Part shown: one piece after another, positions 44,424 to 54,097 of the stretch
How the letters are laid out: each line of letters starts with the position of its first letter
Numbering within the stretch: position 1 is the first letter of the stretch
Assembly: GCA_937860145.1 (NCBI GenBank)
Contig: CALMBF010000133.1
Location: forward strand, 1-63,736
Direction of reading: 5' to 3'
Length of the DNA stretch: 63,736 nt
Source of the DNA: an uncultured Geobacter sp.
Lineage (GTDB): Bacteria > Desulfobacterota > Desulfuromonadia > Geobacterales > DSM-12255
The notes under the pieces: model-generated
Databases searched by the model: none
Told to the model about the DNA's origin: nothing
Seen by the model: only the letters and a program-made list of their open reading frames with translations
Position numbers and translations under genes: made by a program

Positions 44424-45125
44424 TCAACCAGTTCTGAGGCGGTACCCCACACCAGGCTCGGTAATGATATATTTTGGTCTTGACGCATCAGGTTCTATTT
44501 TCTGTCGAAGATGGCTGATGTTAACTCTCAGGATATTTTGCTGGTCTGTATATGTTGTACCCCATATCTGCTTTAAAATTTGATGGTGGGTCAGCACTTT
44601 ACCTGCATGTGTGGCCAGTAATCTCAAAATGCCGTATTCCGTGGGTGTTAATGATATTTCACTGCCGGCTACCAATACTTTGCGGAGGGGCAGATTTATC
44701 TCAAGTTCACCAAATTTATAAACAGGCTCCGGAGCCTGTTGAAGAGTGCGCCTCAACGCTGCTTGAATCCTTGCCTGGAGTTCAGCGACACCGAACGGTT
44801 TGGTCAGGTAGTCATCGGCGCCGGCATTCAGGGCGTTCACCTTGTCATCTTCCTGCTCCCGCACCGACAGCACAATAATTGGCACTTGGGACCACTCCCT
44901 GATTCGCCTGATAACTTCCACGCCATCCATGTCCGGGAGTCCGAGATCCAGCAGGATAATGTCAGGCTTGACCGCAACAGCAGCAGCCAATGCCGAATGG
45001 CCTGTTTCGGCCTGATGCAACGAGTAATCGCCCGTATCAAGAGTCGCTTCCAGCATTCTCAGGATTGCTGTTTCATCATCAACCATGAGAATTCTCGGTA
45101 CATGAGAAGTGCTAGTATTCTTCAT
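44424..45125 (-). CDS. kdpE: KdpE response regulator
   Basis: The 233-residue OmpR-family regulator has an N-terminal receiver (VDDETAIL, phospho-Asp in LLDLGLPDMDG, Lys in LTKPFG) and a C-terminal winged HTH (LTPTEYGILRLLATHAGKVLTHHQILKQIWG...NISHLRQKI). It is paired with the sensor KdpD, whose gene it overlaps by 14 bases, and would activate the kdp operon when potassium is low or osmolarity high. The start at 45125 (MKNTSTS) is chosen; a longer reading runs far into kdpD. Confidence 0.93.
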   Translation of the reverse strand: MKNTSTSHVPRILMVDDETAILRMLEATLDTGDYSLHQAETGHSALAAAVAVKPDIILLDLGLPDMDGVEVIRRIREWSQVPIIVLSVREQEDDKVNALNAGADDYLTKPFGVAELQARIQAALRRTLQQAPEPVYKFGELEINLPLRKVLVAGSEISLTPTEYGILRLLATHAGKVLTHHQILKQIWGTTYTDQQNILRVNISHLRQKIEPDASRPKYIITEPGVGYRLRTG

Positions 45126-47805
45126 TGAAAGAGCCTTCCTTTCCAACAGGCAGTATGATAGAAATGCGCAATCCTCCACTCTCATTCTGTGTTGCGACAA
45201 TTTCTCCGTCATGTGCTTCAACGATTCCTTTGCAAATGGCCAGACCCAATCCGGTACCCCCTGCACCTTCAGGAACCGGAATCCGGTAAAATTTGTCGAA
45301 AATTTTGTTTAGTTCCGACTGTGGAACGCCTGGACCATGATCAGAAACCTGAAGACATAAGAACTCCATTGCGCAGCGGGCTTTGATCTCAATAGGTTTA
45401 TCTACAGGAGAGTATTTGTGGGCATTTTCAATCAGGTTAACCATCATTTGTATCATAAGAGAAAGATCCATCATGACGAGTGGCAAGTCAGATGGTGCGT
45501 CAACGGTAATAACCCTGTCGCCAATTCTCTGTTCCAGCGCAGCCAATGAGCAGCCAATCAACTCCTGGACTTCACACGGAATCTTTTTCAACTGGACCGC
45601 GCCGGCTTCCAGGCGTGTCATGTCCAGCAGATTGCCTACGAAGCGGTTCAATCGTTGTGCTTCACCTCTTGCTGCGCTTATGAGTTTCGTTCGCGCCGCC
45701 TCCGTAAGTTTACTACCACTTTCCCACATGTTGTCTAGAGCCATGCTTATCGTTACTAAAGGAGTGCGCAGATCGTGGGAAATCGAATTCAGAAGTGCCC
45801 GTTCCAGGTTGCTACGAGCCTGATGAATTTTTGTTTGTTCTGTCTGAGCTACCAGCATAACTCGCTCAATAGCTAATGCAGCCTGAGTTGTGAATGCATT
45901 GAGAAGTTTCCGGATGTCGGGCGACGTATATGCAGCTTGGTCCGCAAAACCTATTCCCAGTACCCCTAGAATATTTTCTCCCGTTGATATCGGCACATAT
46001 AGATATTCGGCGGAGATCAGAGTATCAGTACCCTTACCGGCCGGTTGACGATTTCGGTATGCCCAATCGGCAACAGCATGTTCCTTTAGGTCAAGATTTA
46101 TAGATATGGTGGAAGCTTTAATCTCCATCCGTTCGCCTTCAGGCAAAAGAACTGCAAGATTGGCTTCAAGGCTGCTTTCGATATTTTTTATCATGGCGTT
46201 CAAGACGCTTTGCACATCCGATGCTGCAGACAAGTCTCTACTGAGGTAGTACAGGCTGGCTGTCTGCATTTCTCTGGCCCTGATCACTTCTGCACGCTCC
46301 CGTGATTGGGAAACGAGCTTGCCAATGACTAAGCCGACGACAAAGAGAGCTGCGAATGAAAGCAGGTATTCCGAATCAGTCACAGCAAAAGAGAAGCGAG
46401 GTGGGACAAAAAAGAAGTCGAATGCCAACACACCGAAAAATGCAGTCATTATGGCAGGGCGCTGACCAAGACGTGTTGCCGCAAGAACAACAGCCAGCAG
46501 ATAAATCATGACCAAATTGGTCGGCGAAAAGAATTGATAAAGAAGTTCTGAAACAGCCGTTGCCGCCGCCACCAAAGCGAAACTTCTCAAGAGATCGGAC
46601 CACTGAATATGTTTCTTAGTGGCAGGTAACGCTCTTTGCGAGGATGTGGGCTCTGGTGCTCCCAGGCTAACGACATAAACATCAATTTCGCCACTAAGGC
46701 GAATAATCCGGTCAACCAGTGGGGTGGCAAGGAATTCCCGCCACCGCGGTTTTGATGGTTTGCCGACAACAATCTTGGTTACGTGATGCTTATTGGCGTA
46801 CTCAATAAGTGCATCAGCAACAGACGTAGCAGTCATGGTCGCTGTCTGGGCGCCAAGAGTCTCGGCAAGACGAAGATCGCGCCAGACACGATGGCGGTTT
46901 TCCTGAAGATATTTGCCTCCACCGGGAGTCTCAATATACACCGTATGCCATGGGGCTTTCATCTCGTCTGCCAAACGGCGAGTAGTACGAATCAGCTTTT
47001 CGCTGTAAGGTGAACCACTGACGCAAACCAGCAGTCGTTCAGCCACTGGCCAAGGGCCTTCTATGGAGCTTGCTTCCATATACGCGCGCACTTCTTCGTC
47101 CACACGTGCTGCGGCGCGACGCATGGATAATTCGCGCAGGGCCATGAGATTGCCGGGCCGGAAAAATTTCTCCATGGCTTTTGTCGCCTGCTCAGGGATG
47201 TAGATTTTCCCTTCTCGCAACCTCTGCATGAGCTCATCAGGCGGGATGTCAACAAGCTTGATCTCGGCGGCTTCGTCAAGCAGCCGGTCGGGCACGGTTT
47301 CCTTGACCCTGACCCCGGTAACCTGAGTCACAATATCGTTCAGACTCTCAAAATGTTGGACGTTGACGGTGGTATAGACATCAATCCCGGCATCCAGCAG
47401 TTCTTCGACATCCTGCCAACGCTTTTCGTGGCGGGAGCCTGAAGCATTGGTGTGGGCAAGCTCATCGACAAGTGCTATCTGGGGGGCGCGTTCAAGAACC
47501 GCATCGGTATCGAGCTCAGGCAGCAGGACTCCCATATAGCTGATCTTCGCCTTTGGCAGTTGTTCCAAGCCATCCAGCAGGGCATCGGTCTCCTGCCGTC
47601 CATGGGATTCCACATATGCGACGACAACGTCGCGTCCATCGAGCTTGCGCTGACGTGCCGTTTCCAGCATCGCGTATGTCTTGCCCACACCAGCAGCATA
47701 GCCGAGGAAAATTTTGAGTTTCCCCCGGCTAGTCACCAATTCTTCCGCTTGTGCCAGTTTCAGCATCGCCTCAGGGGAGGGACGTATGTCGTAGGGATCG
47801 GTCAT
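45112..47805 (-). CDS. kdpD: KdpD sensor histidine kinase
   Basis: The 897-residue protein has the KdpD N-terminal domain with Walker A GYAAGVGKTYAML, a universal-stress-protein domain (residues about 250-370), a four-helix DUF4118 membrane part (about 400-500), a GAF domain, a HisKA helix with SISHDLRTPL and an ATPase domain (DHGPGVPQSELNKIF, GTGLGLAICKG). It is full length and intact. It senses potassium limitation and phosphorylates KdpE. The start overlaps the stop of the small gene before it (ATGA). Confidence 0.95.
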   Translation of the reverse strand: MTDPYDIRPSPEAMLKLAQAEELVTSRGKLKIFLGYAAGVGKTYAMLETARQRKLDGRDVVVAYVESHGRQETDALLDGLEQLPKAKISYMGVLLPELDTDAVLERAPQIALVDELAHTNASGSRHEKRWQDVEELLDAGIDVYTTVNVQHFESLNDIVTQVTGVRVKETVPDRLLDEAAEIKLVDIPPDELMQRLREGKIYIPEQATKAMEKFFRPGNLMALRELSMRRAAARVDEEVRAYMEASSIEGPWPVAERLLVCVSGSPYSEKLIRTTRRLADEMKAPWHTVYIETPGGGKYLQENRHRVWRDLRLAETLGAQTATMTATSVADALIEYANKHHVTKIVVGKPSKPRWREFLATPLVDRIIRLSGEIDVYVVSLGAPEPTSSQRALPATKKHIQWSDLLRSFALVAAATAVSELLYQFFSPTNLVMIYLLAVVLAATRLGQRPAIMTAFFGVLAFDFFFVPPRFSFAVTDSEYLLSFAALFVVGLVIGKLVSQSRERAEVIRAREMQTASLYYLSRDLSAASDVQSVLNAMIKNIESSLEANLAVLLPEGERMEIKASTISINLDLKEHAVADWAYRNRQPAGKGTDTLISAEYLYVPISTGENILGVLGIGFADQAAYTSPDIRKLLNAFTTQAALAIERVMLVAQTEQTKIHQARSNLERALLNSISHDLRTPLVTISMALDNMWESGSKLTEAARTKLISAARGEAQRLNRFVGNLLDMTRLEAGAVQLKKIPCEVQELIGCSLAALEQRIGDRVITVDAPSDLPLVMMDLSLMIQMMVNLIENAHKYSPVDKPIEIKARCAMEFLCLQVSDHGPGVPQSELNKIFDKFYRIPVPEGAGGTGLGLAICKGIVEAHDGEIVATQNESGGLRISIILPVGKEGSFNEEY

Positions 47806-48155
47806 TGTTTGTTCTCAGTAGGTGCGGCCGTCAATTTTGCCGGTATCTTGTAGACATGATTATGAATCATCAGCCGGTTCGAAGCGGTAATCGCAGGCAG
47901 GAGATAGACGGAACCATCCGCATCCTGAAACCAGAGGTTGCTGGAGTTTGCTATCTCGCCAGCAGAGACACTGACAAGCCGCCAGGATTTCGGGATGCCA
48001 GGAGGCGCGTTGGCGCCAAGGAACTCCTGCAGCTTGACACTCTGGATCTGGATGACCGTGTCCTCAGCACTCTTGGGTGGCTGGACTGGATACGAGACAG
48101 CACCGGCGACGGAAGCTGTCATGACAAGCGTGGCGATGATGGCAAAATTTTTCAT
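47802..48155 (-). CDS. secreted small protein of the kdp locus, unknown function
   Basis: The 117-residue protein has a cleavable signal peptide (IIATLVMTASVAGAVSYPV) and no membrane segment after it. The mature part, about 98 residues with ESP-poor beta-like sequence (SNLWFQDADGSVYLLPAI), is not recognised. It is coupled to kdpD by an ATGA overlap, so a periplasmic role in potassium sensing is possible but unproven. GGAGAGCC precedes the start. Confidence 0.65.
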   Translation of the reverse strand: MKNFAIIATLVMTASVAGAVSYPVQPPKSAEDTVIQIQSVKLQEFLGANAPPGIPKSWRLVSVSAGEIANSSNLWFQDADGSVYLLPAITASNRLMIHNHVYKIPAKLTAAPTENKQ

Positions 48156-48204
48156 GGGGCTCTCCTATCCCGCTTCACCTGCCGTCAGCCGGTGCGGCCA
48201 TACG

Positions 48205-48390
48205 TCAGGTAAAGTTGATGTCCAACTGGGTGGTAAAGGTTTTGTTGCTGGCCAGCGCCTGCTCCTTGTTGATGTCATAGGCAAAAATCACCGAAACGTT
48301 CTTGGCGAAAGCCCACAAAAGCCGACGTTCGTGGCGCTCTGTACGTTGTGGCCGCTCATGTAGACGATTCCTTCCAGCAGTTTCATCCAT
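48205..48390 (-). pseudogene. porin C-terminal remnant between kdpC and the small kdp gene
   Basis: The last part reads FAKNVSVIFAYDINKEQALA and then ends TTQLDINFT, like the last strands of an outer-membrane beta-barrel with its aromatic end. The first part, from an ATG after AGGAGGG at 48390, is in a frame that makes no sense for a porin, while another frame from the same site reads MKLLEGIVYMSGHN. The gene thus seems to have lost its middle by deletion. Porin identity is inferred from the tail only. Confidence 0.5.
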
Positions 48391-48415
48391 TCCCTCCTGC
48401 GATCCGGCGACAACA

Positions 48416-48982
48416 CTATTTGACGCCATCCAGCTCCAGATTCAGTTTCAGCACGTTCACCCGGGGATCACCCAGCATGCCGAACTGACGCCCCTCGGTG
48501 TGGGCAGCGACGAGCTTCTTCAGGGCATCCTCGCTCATTCCACGAGACTTGGCGACACGAGGGATTTGTAAGGCAGCGGCTTCCGGCGAAACATGCGGGT
48601 CCAAACCGCTGCCGGAGGCCTGGACCAGTTCCGCCGGGATCGGGCCGGTTACGCCGGTATCGCGGAGCGCCTTCACCCGGTCGCCAACGGTCTTGAGATA
48701 GTCCGGATTGGTGGGTCCGCTGTTGGAACCGCTTGATCCCATGGGGTTGTTGCTGAAGTCCGAAGTGGCCGACGGCCGGGGCCAGAAATACTTTGCGTCG
48801 GAGAAGGGCTGGCCGATCAGGCTGGAGCCGATCTCTTTGCCTGCCTTGTCTGCGATGAAACTCCCCTTGGCCTGTTTTGGAAACACAGCCTGGGCGATGC
48901 CGGTAACCGCAAGCGGATAGATGCCGCCACAGATGATGGTGAATATGACAAACAACAAAATGGCTGGTTTAATGTCTTTCAT
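48416..48982 (-). CDS. kdpC: KdpC subunit of the K+-transporting ATPase
   Basis: The 188-residue protein has one N-terminal helix (ILLFVIFTIICGGIYPLAVTGIAQAVFP) and the KdpC motifs GSSLIGQPFSDAKYFWPRPSAT, SSGSNSGPTNPDYL, ASGSGLDPHVSPEAA and FGMLGDPRVNVL. KdpC stabilises and assists KdpB in ATP-driven potassium uptake. It is separated from kdpB by an 80-base gap that holds a palindromic repeat rather than by a usual overlap. Confidence 0.95.
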   Translation of the reverse strand: MKDIKPAILLFVIFTIICGGIYPLAVTGIAQAVFPKQAKGSFIADKAGKEIGSSLIGQPFSDAKYFWPRPSATSDFSNNPMGSSGSNSGPTNPDYLKTVGDRVKALRDTGVTGPIPAELVQASGSGLDPHVSPEAAALQIPRVAKSRGMSEDALKKLVAAHTEGRQFGMLGDPRVNVLKLNLELDGVK

Positions 48983-48992
48983 GGTTTTTTCC

Positions 48993-49058
48993 TTTGTAGG
49001 GGCAACCCCGTGTGGTTGCCCTAATTTCGGGCGGCCACACGGGGCCGCCCCTACGAAA
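48993..49058. repeat. palindromic GTAGGGGC-type intergenic repeat
   Basis: Two 28-base arms, 48993-49020 and 49031-49058, are near-perfect reverse complements around a ten-base centre. Each carries GTAGGGGC at the outside and an inner CCACACGGGG-type core. This is a well-known style of dispersed palindrome in several bacterial groups. It fills the gap between kdpB and kdpC and would form a strong hairpin in the operon mRNA. Confidence 0.65.
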
Positions 49059-49062
49059 TTGC

Positions 49063-51132
49063 CTACACAAACATCCCCACTACCATATCGATTCCCTTGA
49101 TCCCGATAAACGGTGCCACAATTCCGCCAAGGCCGTAAATCAGCAGGTTATGGATCAGCAGTTTCTCGGCCGGCATGGGGCGAAACTTCGTCCCCTTGAG
49201 GGCCAGCGGCACCAGCAGCGGAATAATTATGGCATTGAATATGACCGCCGACAGGATCGCCGACAGTGGCGTGGCCAGGTGCATGATATTCAAGACGCCG
49301 AGTTGCGGATAGACCGAGAGCATCATGGCCGGGATGATGGCAAAGTACTTGGCCACGTCGTTGCTGATGCTGAAGGTGGTCAGATTGCCGCGGGTCATGA
49401 GGATCTGTTTGCCCACCTCAACGATATCGAGCAGCTTGGTCGGGTTGCTGTCCAGGTCGATGATATTGGCCGCCTCCCGGGCCGGCTGGGTGCCGGTATT
49501 CATGGCCACGGCCACGTCGGCTTGGGCCAGGGCCGGGGCATCATTGGTGCCGTCACCGGTCATGGCGACCATAAAACCGGCCTCCTGGTTCTCCTTGATC
49601 AGGCGCAGCTTGTCTTCGGGCTTGGCTTGAGCCAAGAAGTCGTCCACCTGTGCCTCTGCGGCGATTGCTGCCGCAGTGAGCGGGTTGTCGCCGGTGATCA
49701 TGACGGTCTTGATCCCCATGCTCCGGAGTTGCAGAAACCGCTCTTGGATGCCGGCCTTGACGATATCTTTCAGGTTGATTACACCAATAATGTTGCACCC
49801 GTTACATACAACCAAAGGGGTCGCACCATCTCTTGCAATAGTATCTACGGCATCTGAAAGGTTTGCCGGAATATTGATGCAGCCATTCTTTTGAACGAAG
49901 GCAATAGTTGAATCTGCCGCTCCTTTCCGGAATTGGTCTCTACCTGCGTTAATCCCTGAAAGCCTGGTTTCTGCGCTGAATTCGATCACCTCAGCATCAG
50001 CTGGCAGGGTTGCAGACTTTAAGCCGAACTTTTCCCGTGCAAGGGCCACAACACTGCGCCCTTCGGGAGTCTCATCGGCCAGCGACGCCATCAGAGCTGC
50101 TTCGGCCACGTCCTGCTCGGTATGTCCACTGACCGGCACAAAGGCCACTGCCTCACGATTGCCGTGGGTGATGGTTCCGGTCTTGTCCAGCAGCAGTACG
50201 TTCACATCACCGGCAGCCTCGATAGCCCGCCCGGAAAGTGCGATGACATTCTTCTGGAACAGCCGGTCCATGCCGGCAATGCCGATAGCTGGCAGTAGTG
50301 CGGCGATGGTGGTCGGTGCCAGGCAGACAAACAGGGCGGTCAAGACAGTCAGTGATACCGGTGTCCCCTGTCCAGCCGCTTTGACACTGTAGATGGAGAG
50401 CGGACTGATGTTGATACAGACCAACAGGAACACCAGGGTGAGGGCGATGAGCAGCACCTCCAGGGCAATCTCGTTGGGGGTCTTGCGCCTTTTTGCACCT
50501 TCGATCAGACCGATCATCCGGTCCAGGAAGGTCTCGCCAGGATTGGCGGTGATCCGGACGATGATGCTGTTGGCGATGACCGTGGTGCCGCCAGTGACGG
50601 CGGAGCGGTCGCCGCCGGACTCGCGCACCACCGGCGCGGATTCGCCGGTAACGGCGGCTTCGTTGACCAGGGCTGCGCCAGCGATAACGTCGCCATCACC
50701 GGCTATTATTTCGTTAGCTCCCACCAGGATCAGGTCACCTTTGCGGAGTTGGCTTGCTCCCACGCTGGTGAAGGCGGCATTGAACTCCGGTTTCGAGAGC
50801 AGCTTGGCGGTGACGCTGGTGCGGGAAGAACGGAGGCTTGCCGCCCGGGCTTTGCCACGTCCTTCAGCCAGTGCTTCGGAAAAGTTGGCGAAGATCACGG
50901 TCAGCCAGAGCCAGACAGAGACCTGACCGGTGAACCAGGCCGGCTCCTTGTTTGTGCCGGTGAGCGACAGTATGAAGGTGACGAGGGTGATGACGCTGGC
51001 AATTTCGACACAGAGCATCACCGGGTTGCGCCAGAGTTCAATCGGATTCAGTTTTTTGAGCGATGAGACCAGCGCGGGACCTACGATTCGCTTGTCGAAA
51101 ATAGATACCGGTTCGGGTTTGTGAACAGACAT
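49063..51132 (-). CDS. kdpB: KdpB ATPase subunit of the K+ transporter
   Basis: The 689-residue P-type ATPase has the phosphorylation site [17 protein letters not shown]-type motif VTGESAPV, hinge [22 protein letters not shown] and about seven hydrophobic helices. The SLK-like [21 protein letters not shown] region carries the KdpB regulatory-serine neighbourhood. It energises K+ uptake through KdpA. The start lies two bases after the kdpA stop, and the length is standard. Confidence 0.96.
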   Translation of the reverse strand: MSVHKPEPVSIFDKRIVGPALVSSLKKLNPIELWRNPVMLCVEIASVITLVTFILSLTGTNKEPAWFTGQVSVWLWLTVIFANFSEALAEGRGKARAASLRSSRTSVTAKLLSKPEFNAAFTSVGASQLRKGDLILVGANEIIAGDGDVIAGAALVNEAAVTGESAPVVRESGGDRSAVTGGTTVIANSIIVRITANPGETFLDRMIGLIEGAKRRKTPNEIALEVLLIALTLVFLLVCINISPLSIYSVKAAGQGTPVSLTVLTALFVCLAPTTIAALLPAIGIAGMDRLFQKNVIALSGRAIEAAGDVNVLLLDKTGTITHGNREAVAFVPVSGHTEQDVAEAALMASLADETPEGRSVVALAREKFGLKSATLPADAEVIEFSAETRLSGINAGRDQFRKGAADSTIAFVQKNGCINIPANLSDAVDTIARDGATPLVVCNGCNIIGVINLKDIVKAGIQERFLQLRSMGIKTVMITGDNPLTAAAIAAEAQVDDFLAQAKPEDKLRLIKENQEAGFMVAMTGDGTNDAPALAQADVAVAMNTGTQPAREAANIIDLDSNPTKLLDIVEVGKQILMTRGNLTTFSISNDVAKYFAIIPAMMLSVYPQLGVLNIMHLATPLSAILSAVIFNAIIIPLLVPLALKGTKFRPMPAEKLLIHNLLIYGLGGIVAPFIGIKGIDMVVGMFV

Positions 51133-51134
51133 TT

Positions 51135-52919
51135 CTAGTTACCTCCCAGCATGGTCAGGTGTTCAACAATTGGTCCCAGCGACAGTGCCGGGAAAAAGGT
51201 AAGCGCTCCGACGATCAGGATTACCAAAGTGAGCCAGAGGGCGAACGGTACCTTGTCGGTCGGGAGCGTTCCAAGACTCGGGGGCACGTACTTCTTCTCC
51301 GCCAGCGAGCCGGCCATAGCCAACATCGCCACCGCAGGGACATATCGGCCAAGCATCATGGCCAGGGAGCCCCAGAGGTTGTAGAAGTTGACGTTGGCGT
51401 TCAGGCCGGCAAAGGCGCTGCCGTTGTTGTTGGCCATGGAGGCGAAGGCGTAGAGCACCTCGCTGAGACCATGGGCTCCCGGGTTGGCCATGGAGGCCAC
51501 GGCGGAGGGGGTGATCATGGCGACGGCTGTAACGATCAGCACCGTGACTCCGGCGATCAGTACCGTGACGATCGACATCCACATCTCCCGGACCTCGATT
51601 TTCTTGCCGAGGTACTCCGGCGTACGGCCGATCATCAGGCCGGAGACGAACACGGCGATGATAGCGAAGGCGAGCATGGTGTAGAGCCCGGAACCGACCC
51701 CGCCGAAGACGATCTCACCCAACAGGATGAGGGAGAGCGGGATCATGCCGCCGATGGGGGTCAGGGAGTCGTGCATGGCGGCCACGGCGCCGCAGGAGGT
51801 GCCGGTGGTGGCCACCTCGAACAGGTTGGTTCCGGCCAGGCCGAAGCGGAGCTCCTTACCTTCCATGTTGACGCCTGAGACCCCCAATTTGGCCACCAGC
51901 GGATTGCCGGCGGTCTCGGCCCACTGCAATACCGCAAACGACCCTATGAGTAAAAAGAGCATTACTCCCAGGATCGCCCACCCCTGGCGACTGTTCCCTA
52001 CCATGACCCCGAAGGTGTGGGTGAGGGCACCGGGGATGAGGAGGATCAGCAGGATTTCCAGCAAGTGGGAGAAGGGCGTCGGGTTTTCAAAGGGGTGGGC
52101 CGAGTTGGCGTTGAAGAAGCCGCCGCCGTTGGTCCCCAGCTCCTTGATCGCCTCCTGGGAGGCCACCGGCCCCATCGGGATGGTGACCTCTTTCGCGGTC
52201 ACGCTCTCGGTGACCGGGTTCCCCTTGGCATCCTTGAGCGAATTCCCTTGGGCGTCCTTTTTCGGCGTGTCGTAGGTGATGGCCTGGACCAGCGGCACTG
52301 TCTTGTAGGGACTGAAATTCTGGATCGCCCCCTGCGAGACCAGTAACAGGGCGGCAATGAGGGAAATGGGCACGAGGACATACAGGGTGCAGCGGGTCAT
52401 GTCCACCCAGAAGTTGCCGATCTGGCTGGTTCGGCGCCGGGCAAAGCCGCGGATCACGGCTATGGCCACGGAGATGCCGGTGGCGGCGGAGACGAAGTTG
52501 TGTACCGTGAGACCGACCATCTGGGTGAAATAGCTTGCGGCCTGCTCGCCGACATACGCCTGCCAGTTGGTGTTGGTGACGAAGCTGATGGCGGTGTTGA
52601 GCGCCAGTTGCCAGGTGAAGGCCGGTACCTTCTGCGGGTTGAGCGGCAACAGGTGCTGGGTCATGAGGATCCCAAACAGCGAGATGAATAAAACTACATT
52701 GAAAAGAATCATGGACCAGGCATAGCGCTTCCAGTCCATCTCATCCTCCTGTGACACCCCGCAGACCCGGTAGATCAGCCGCTCTACCGGGCCTAACACT
52801 GGGGACAACAGTGTCCGTTCTCCCTGGAAAAGCCGGGCCATAAAACCTCCCAGTGGCTTTACTGTCGCCAGCAGCACCAGAAAAAACAATGCAGTTTGTA
52901 ACCATTCTAACTTTTCCAT
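51135..52919 (-). CDS. kdpA: KdpA potassium-binding and translocating subunit
   Basis: The 594-residue membrane protein has about ten helices and the KdpA selectivity-filter loops, including [51 protein letters not shown] and [14 protein letters not shown]. It forms the potassium channel-like part of the pump. No kdpF can be found in the 43 bases between it and the upstream PII-like gene. GGAGAGTAT precedes the start. Confidence 0.96.
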   Translation of the reverse strand: MEKLEWLQTALFFLVLLATVKPLGGFMARLFQGERTLLSPVLGPVERLIYRVCGVSQEDEMDWKRYAWSMILFNVVLFISLFGILMTQHLLPLNPQKVPAFTWQLALNTAISFVTNTNWQAYVGEQAASYFTQMVGLTVHNFVSAATGISVAIAVIRGFARRRTSQIGNFWVDMTRCTLYVLVPISLIAALLLVSQGAIQNFSPYKTVPLVQAITYDTPKKDAQGNSLKDAKGNPVTESVTAKEVTIPMGPVASQEAIKELGTNGGGFFNANSAHPFENPTPFSHLLEILLILLIPGALTHTFGVMVGNSRQGWAILGVMLFLLIGSFAVLQWAETAGNPLVAKLGVSGVNMEGKELRFGLAGTNLFEVATTGTSCGAVAAMHDSLTPIGGMIPLSLILLGEIVFGGVGSGLYTMLAFAIIAVFVSGLMIGRTPEYLGKKIEVREMWMSIVTVLIAGVTVLIVTAVAMITPSAVASMANPGAHGLSEVLYAFASMANNNGSAFAGLNANVNFYNLWGSLAMMLGRYVPAVAMLAMAGSLAEKKYVPPSLGTLPTDKVPFALWLTLVILIVGALTFFPALSLGPIVEHLTMLGGN

Positions 52920-52962
52920 AATACTCTCCAGACCTCTTTAGTCCATCTGCCGATGGTGATGA

Positions 52963-53265
52963 CTAGGCAACTACAGTAAACGGCAATATTGAGATTCGGC
53001 AATCCTTGGCCTTATCAGTGCGAGCGACTGTTCCAATTGTATCAATGATTTTTGCCACCAATTCATCGGAAGCAATAATTTCAAGTTTCACTCTTTCAAC
53101 GATGCTAGATAGATATTCTGTTCCTCGGCAAAACATCGACTGGCCCTTATGCCGTCCATGGCATATAAGAGGGCTTTCCATAAATTCTTCGATGCCAATC
53201 TGCCTCAAAGCATTTTTGACAGCTTCCAGTTTAATCGAACGTATAATTGCTTCGATAACTTTCAT
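52963..53265 (-). CDS. PII-like (GlnB-family fold) protein at the head of the kdp operon
   Basis: The 100-residue protein has the PII fold pattern: MKVIEAIIRSIKLEAVKNALRQIGIEEFME, a T-loop-like segment HGRHKGQSMFCRGTEY, then RVKLEIIASDELVAKIIDTIGTVA and ISILPF. The uridylylated Tyr environment of GlnB (EYRGA) is not kept, so nitrogen sensing is unlikely. As the first gene of the kdp operon, 43 bases before kdpA, it may sense a nucleotide and regulate KdpABC. TGGAGGGA lies before the start. Confidence 0.78.
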   Translation of the reverse strand: MKVIEAIIRSIKLEAVKNALRQIGIEEFMESPLICHGRHKGQSMFCRGTEYLSSIVERVKLEIIASDELVAKIIDTIGTVARTDKAKDCRISILPFTVVA

Positions 53266-53716
53266 ATAAATCCCTCCAAATGTAATCCCGTTAGAATAAC
53301 CCTACTTCTTTGGGTCTAAAGAAGGTGTTAAAATGCGCTCGGTAGGCGTTAAGAATGTGTGAAAGAGTTCCAGGACATAAAAAAGGCGACCACATGGGCC
53401 GCCTCTATCCAAGCCTGACGGGTATCCGGCCTGAAGATGCTAGCAGGGTCTCCCGCCGGCATAAATGGCAAGAACCTCGAATTCGCCAACGACAATATTG
53501 CTCCGGTGCAGCGCCTCCTAGAACTCCTCCCAGCTCAGCGTAAATTCCCTACAGTTGATGTGTGCTCTAACTGACATGACTCTAATGCTGCACACTCCTG
53601 TCAGTGAGCGACAGAAGAGTCGACTACATTCGATGGCCTGTGCGCCAGCCAGACGATGATGGTAGCAACCATGAAGAACCGTTATGACTATGAGCAGGTT
53701 GTCGGTTGTCTGACGG
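53266..53716. other. 451-base gap upstream of the kdp operon
   Basis: No convincing gene lies here. On the minus strand it holds the presumed kdp promoter region, with an AT-rich stretch (TTTTAACACCTTCTTTAGAC) about 60 bases before the PII-like start that may bind KdpE. An intrinsic-terminator-like hairpin lies at 53379-53403. A minus-strand reading around 53470-53560 (REFTLSWEEF, stop, EALHRSNIVVGEFEVLAIYA) looks faintly like decayed coding sequence with in-frame stops. I could not match it to a riboswitch class. Confidence 0.5.
53379..53403 (-). terminator. intrinsic terminator
   Basis: The minus-strand RNA would fold GGCGGCC-CAUGU-GGUCGCC, with one G-U pair, followed directly by six U. 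It lies about 310 bases downstream of the cystatin-like gene and 114 bases upstream of the PII-like gene on the same strand. It either ends the upstream operon or attenuates kdp transcription. Confidence 0.7.
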
Positions 53717-54085
53717 TCACTTCCAATTCCACAACGTCAACTGATAAGGCTCGGGTTTTCTCCAAGGCTGCCACCAGACGACTGTCTCCGCGTCTTTCTC
53801 GACGCCATCGACCTTCACCTTGAGCATGAGCCGATAATTCATCCCTGCAACGACCTGTTGTTCTGCCCCTTCGATAGCGGTTAAATCCAACTTCGCCGGC
53901 GGCTCTCCCTCCTGATGTTGCATAACTTTCTGCTGAATTTTGACCGCGAAGGCTGCCGCATCTATCACCTCTTTGTTAGTTACCGATAAAGCGCTGTATC
54001 CGCCCACCATCGGGTGTTGCGAAAAACACCCGAGCAGGCCGGATGTGGCAAATAAAACGCATGCCGCAATAAGTGTATGCCTCAT
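53717..54085 (-). CDS. cystatin-domain lipoprotein
   Basis: The 122-residue protein has a lipoprotein signal (LFATSGLLGC, Cys at residue 20). A cystatin-like domain follows: GGYSALSVTNKEVIDAAAFAV, the QxVxG loop QQVVAGMNYRLML, and a late Trp pair (WWQPW). Cystatins inhibit papain-type cysteine proteases, and bacterial cystatin-like lipoproteins are uncommon. It starts 12 bases after the MscS-type gene stop, so the two are probably co-transcribed. Confidence 0.75.
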   Translation of the reverse strand: MRHTLIAACVLFATSGLLGCFSQHPMVGGYSALSVTNKEVIDAAAFAVKIQQKVMQHQEGEPPAKLDLTAIEGAEQQVVAGMNYRLMLKVKVDGVEKDAETVVWWQPWRKPEPYQLTLWNWK

Positions 54086-54097
54086 TATTCGCTCCTT

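Noticed and set aside
51159-51878. 239-codon frame antisense to kdpA, rich in His, Asp and Gly
   Set aside because: It is low in sequence complexity and mirrors the codons of kdpA.
53404-53580. c-di-AMP, c-di-GMP or cobalamin riboswitch in the kdp leader
   Set aside because: Short stretches looked suggestive (CCCGTCAGGC, GGCGGGAGACCC), but the conserved cores of these classes could not be lined up.
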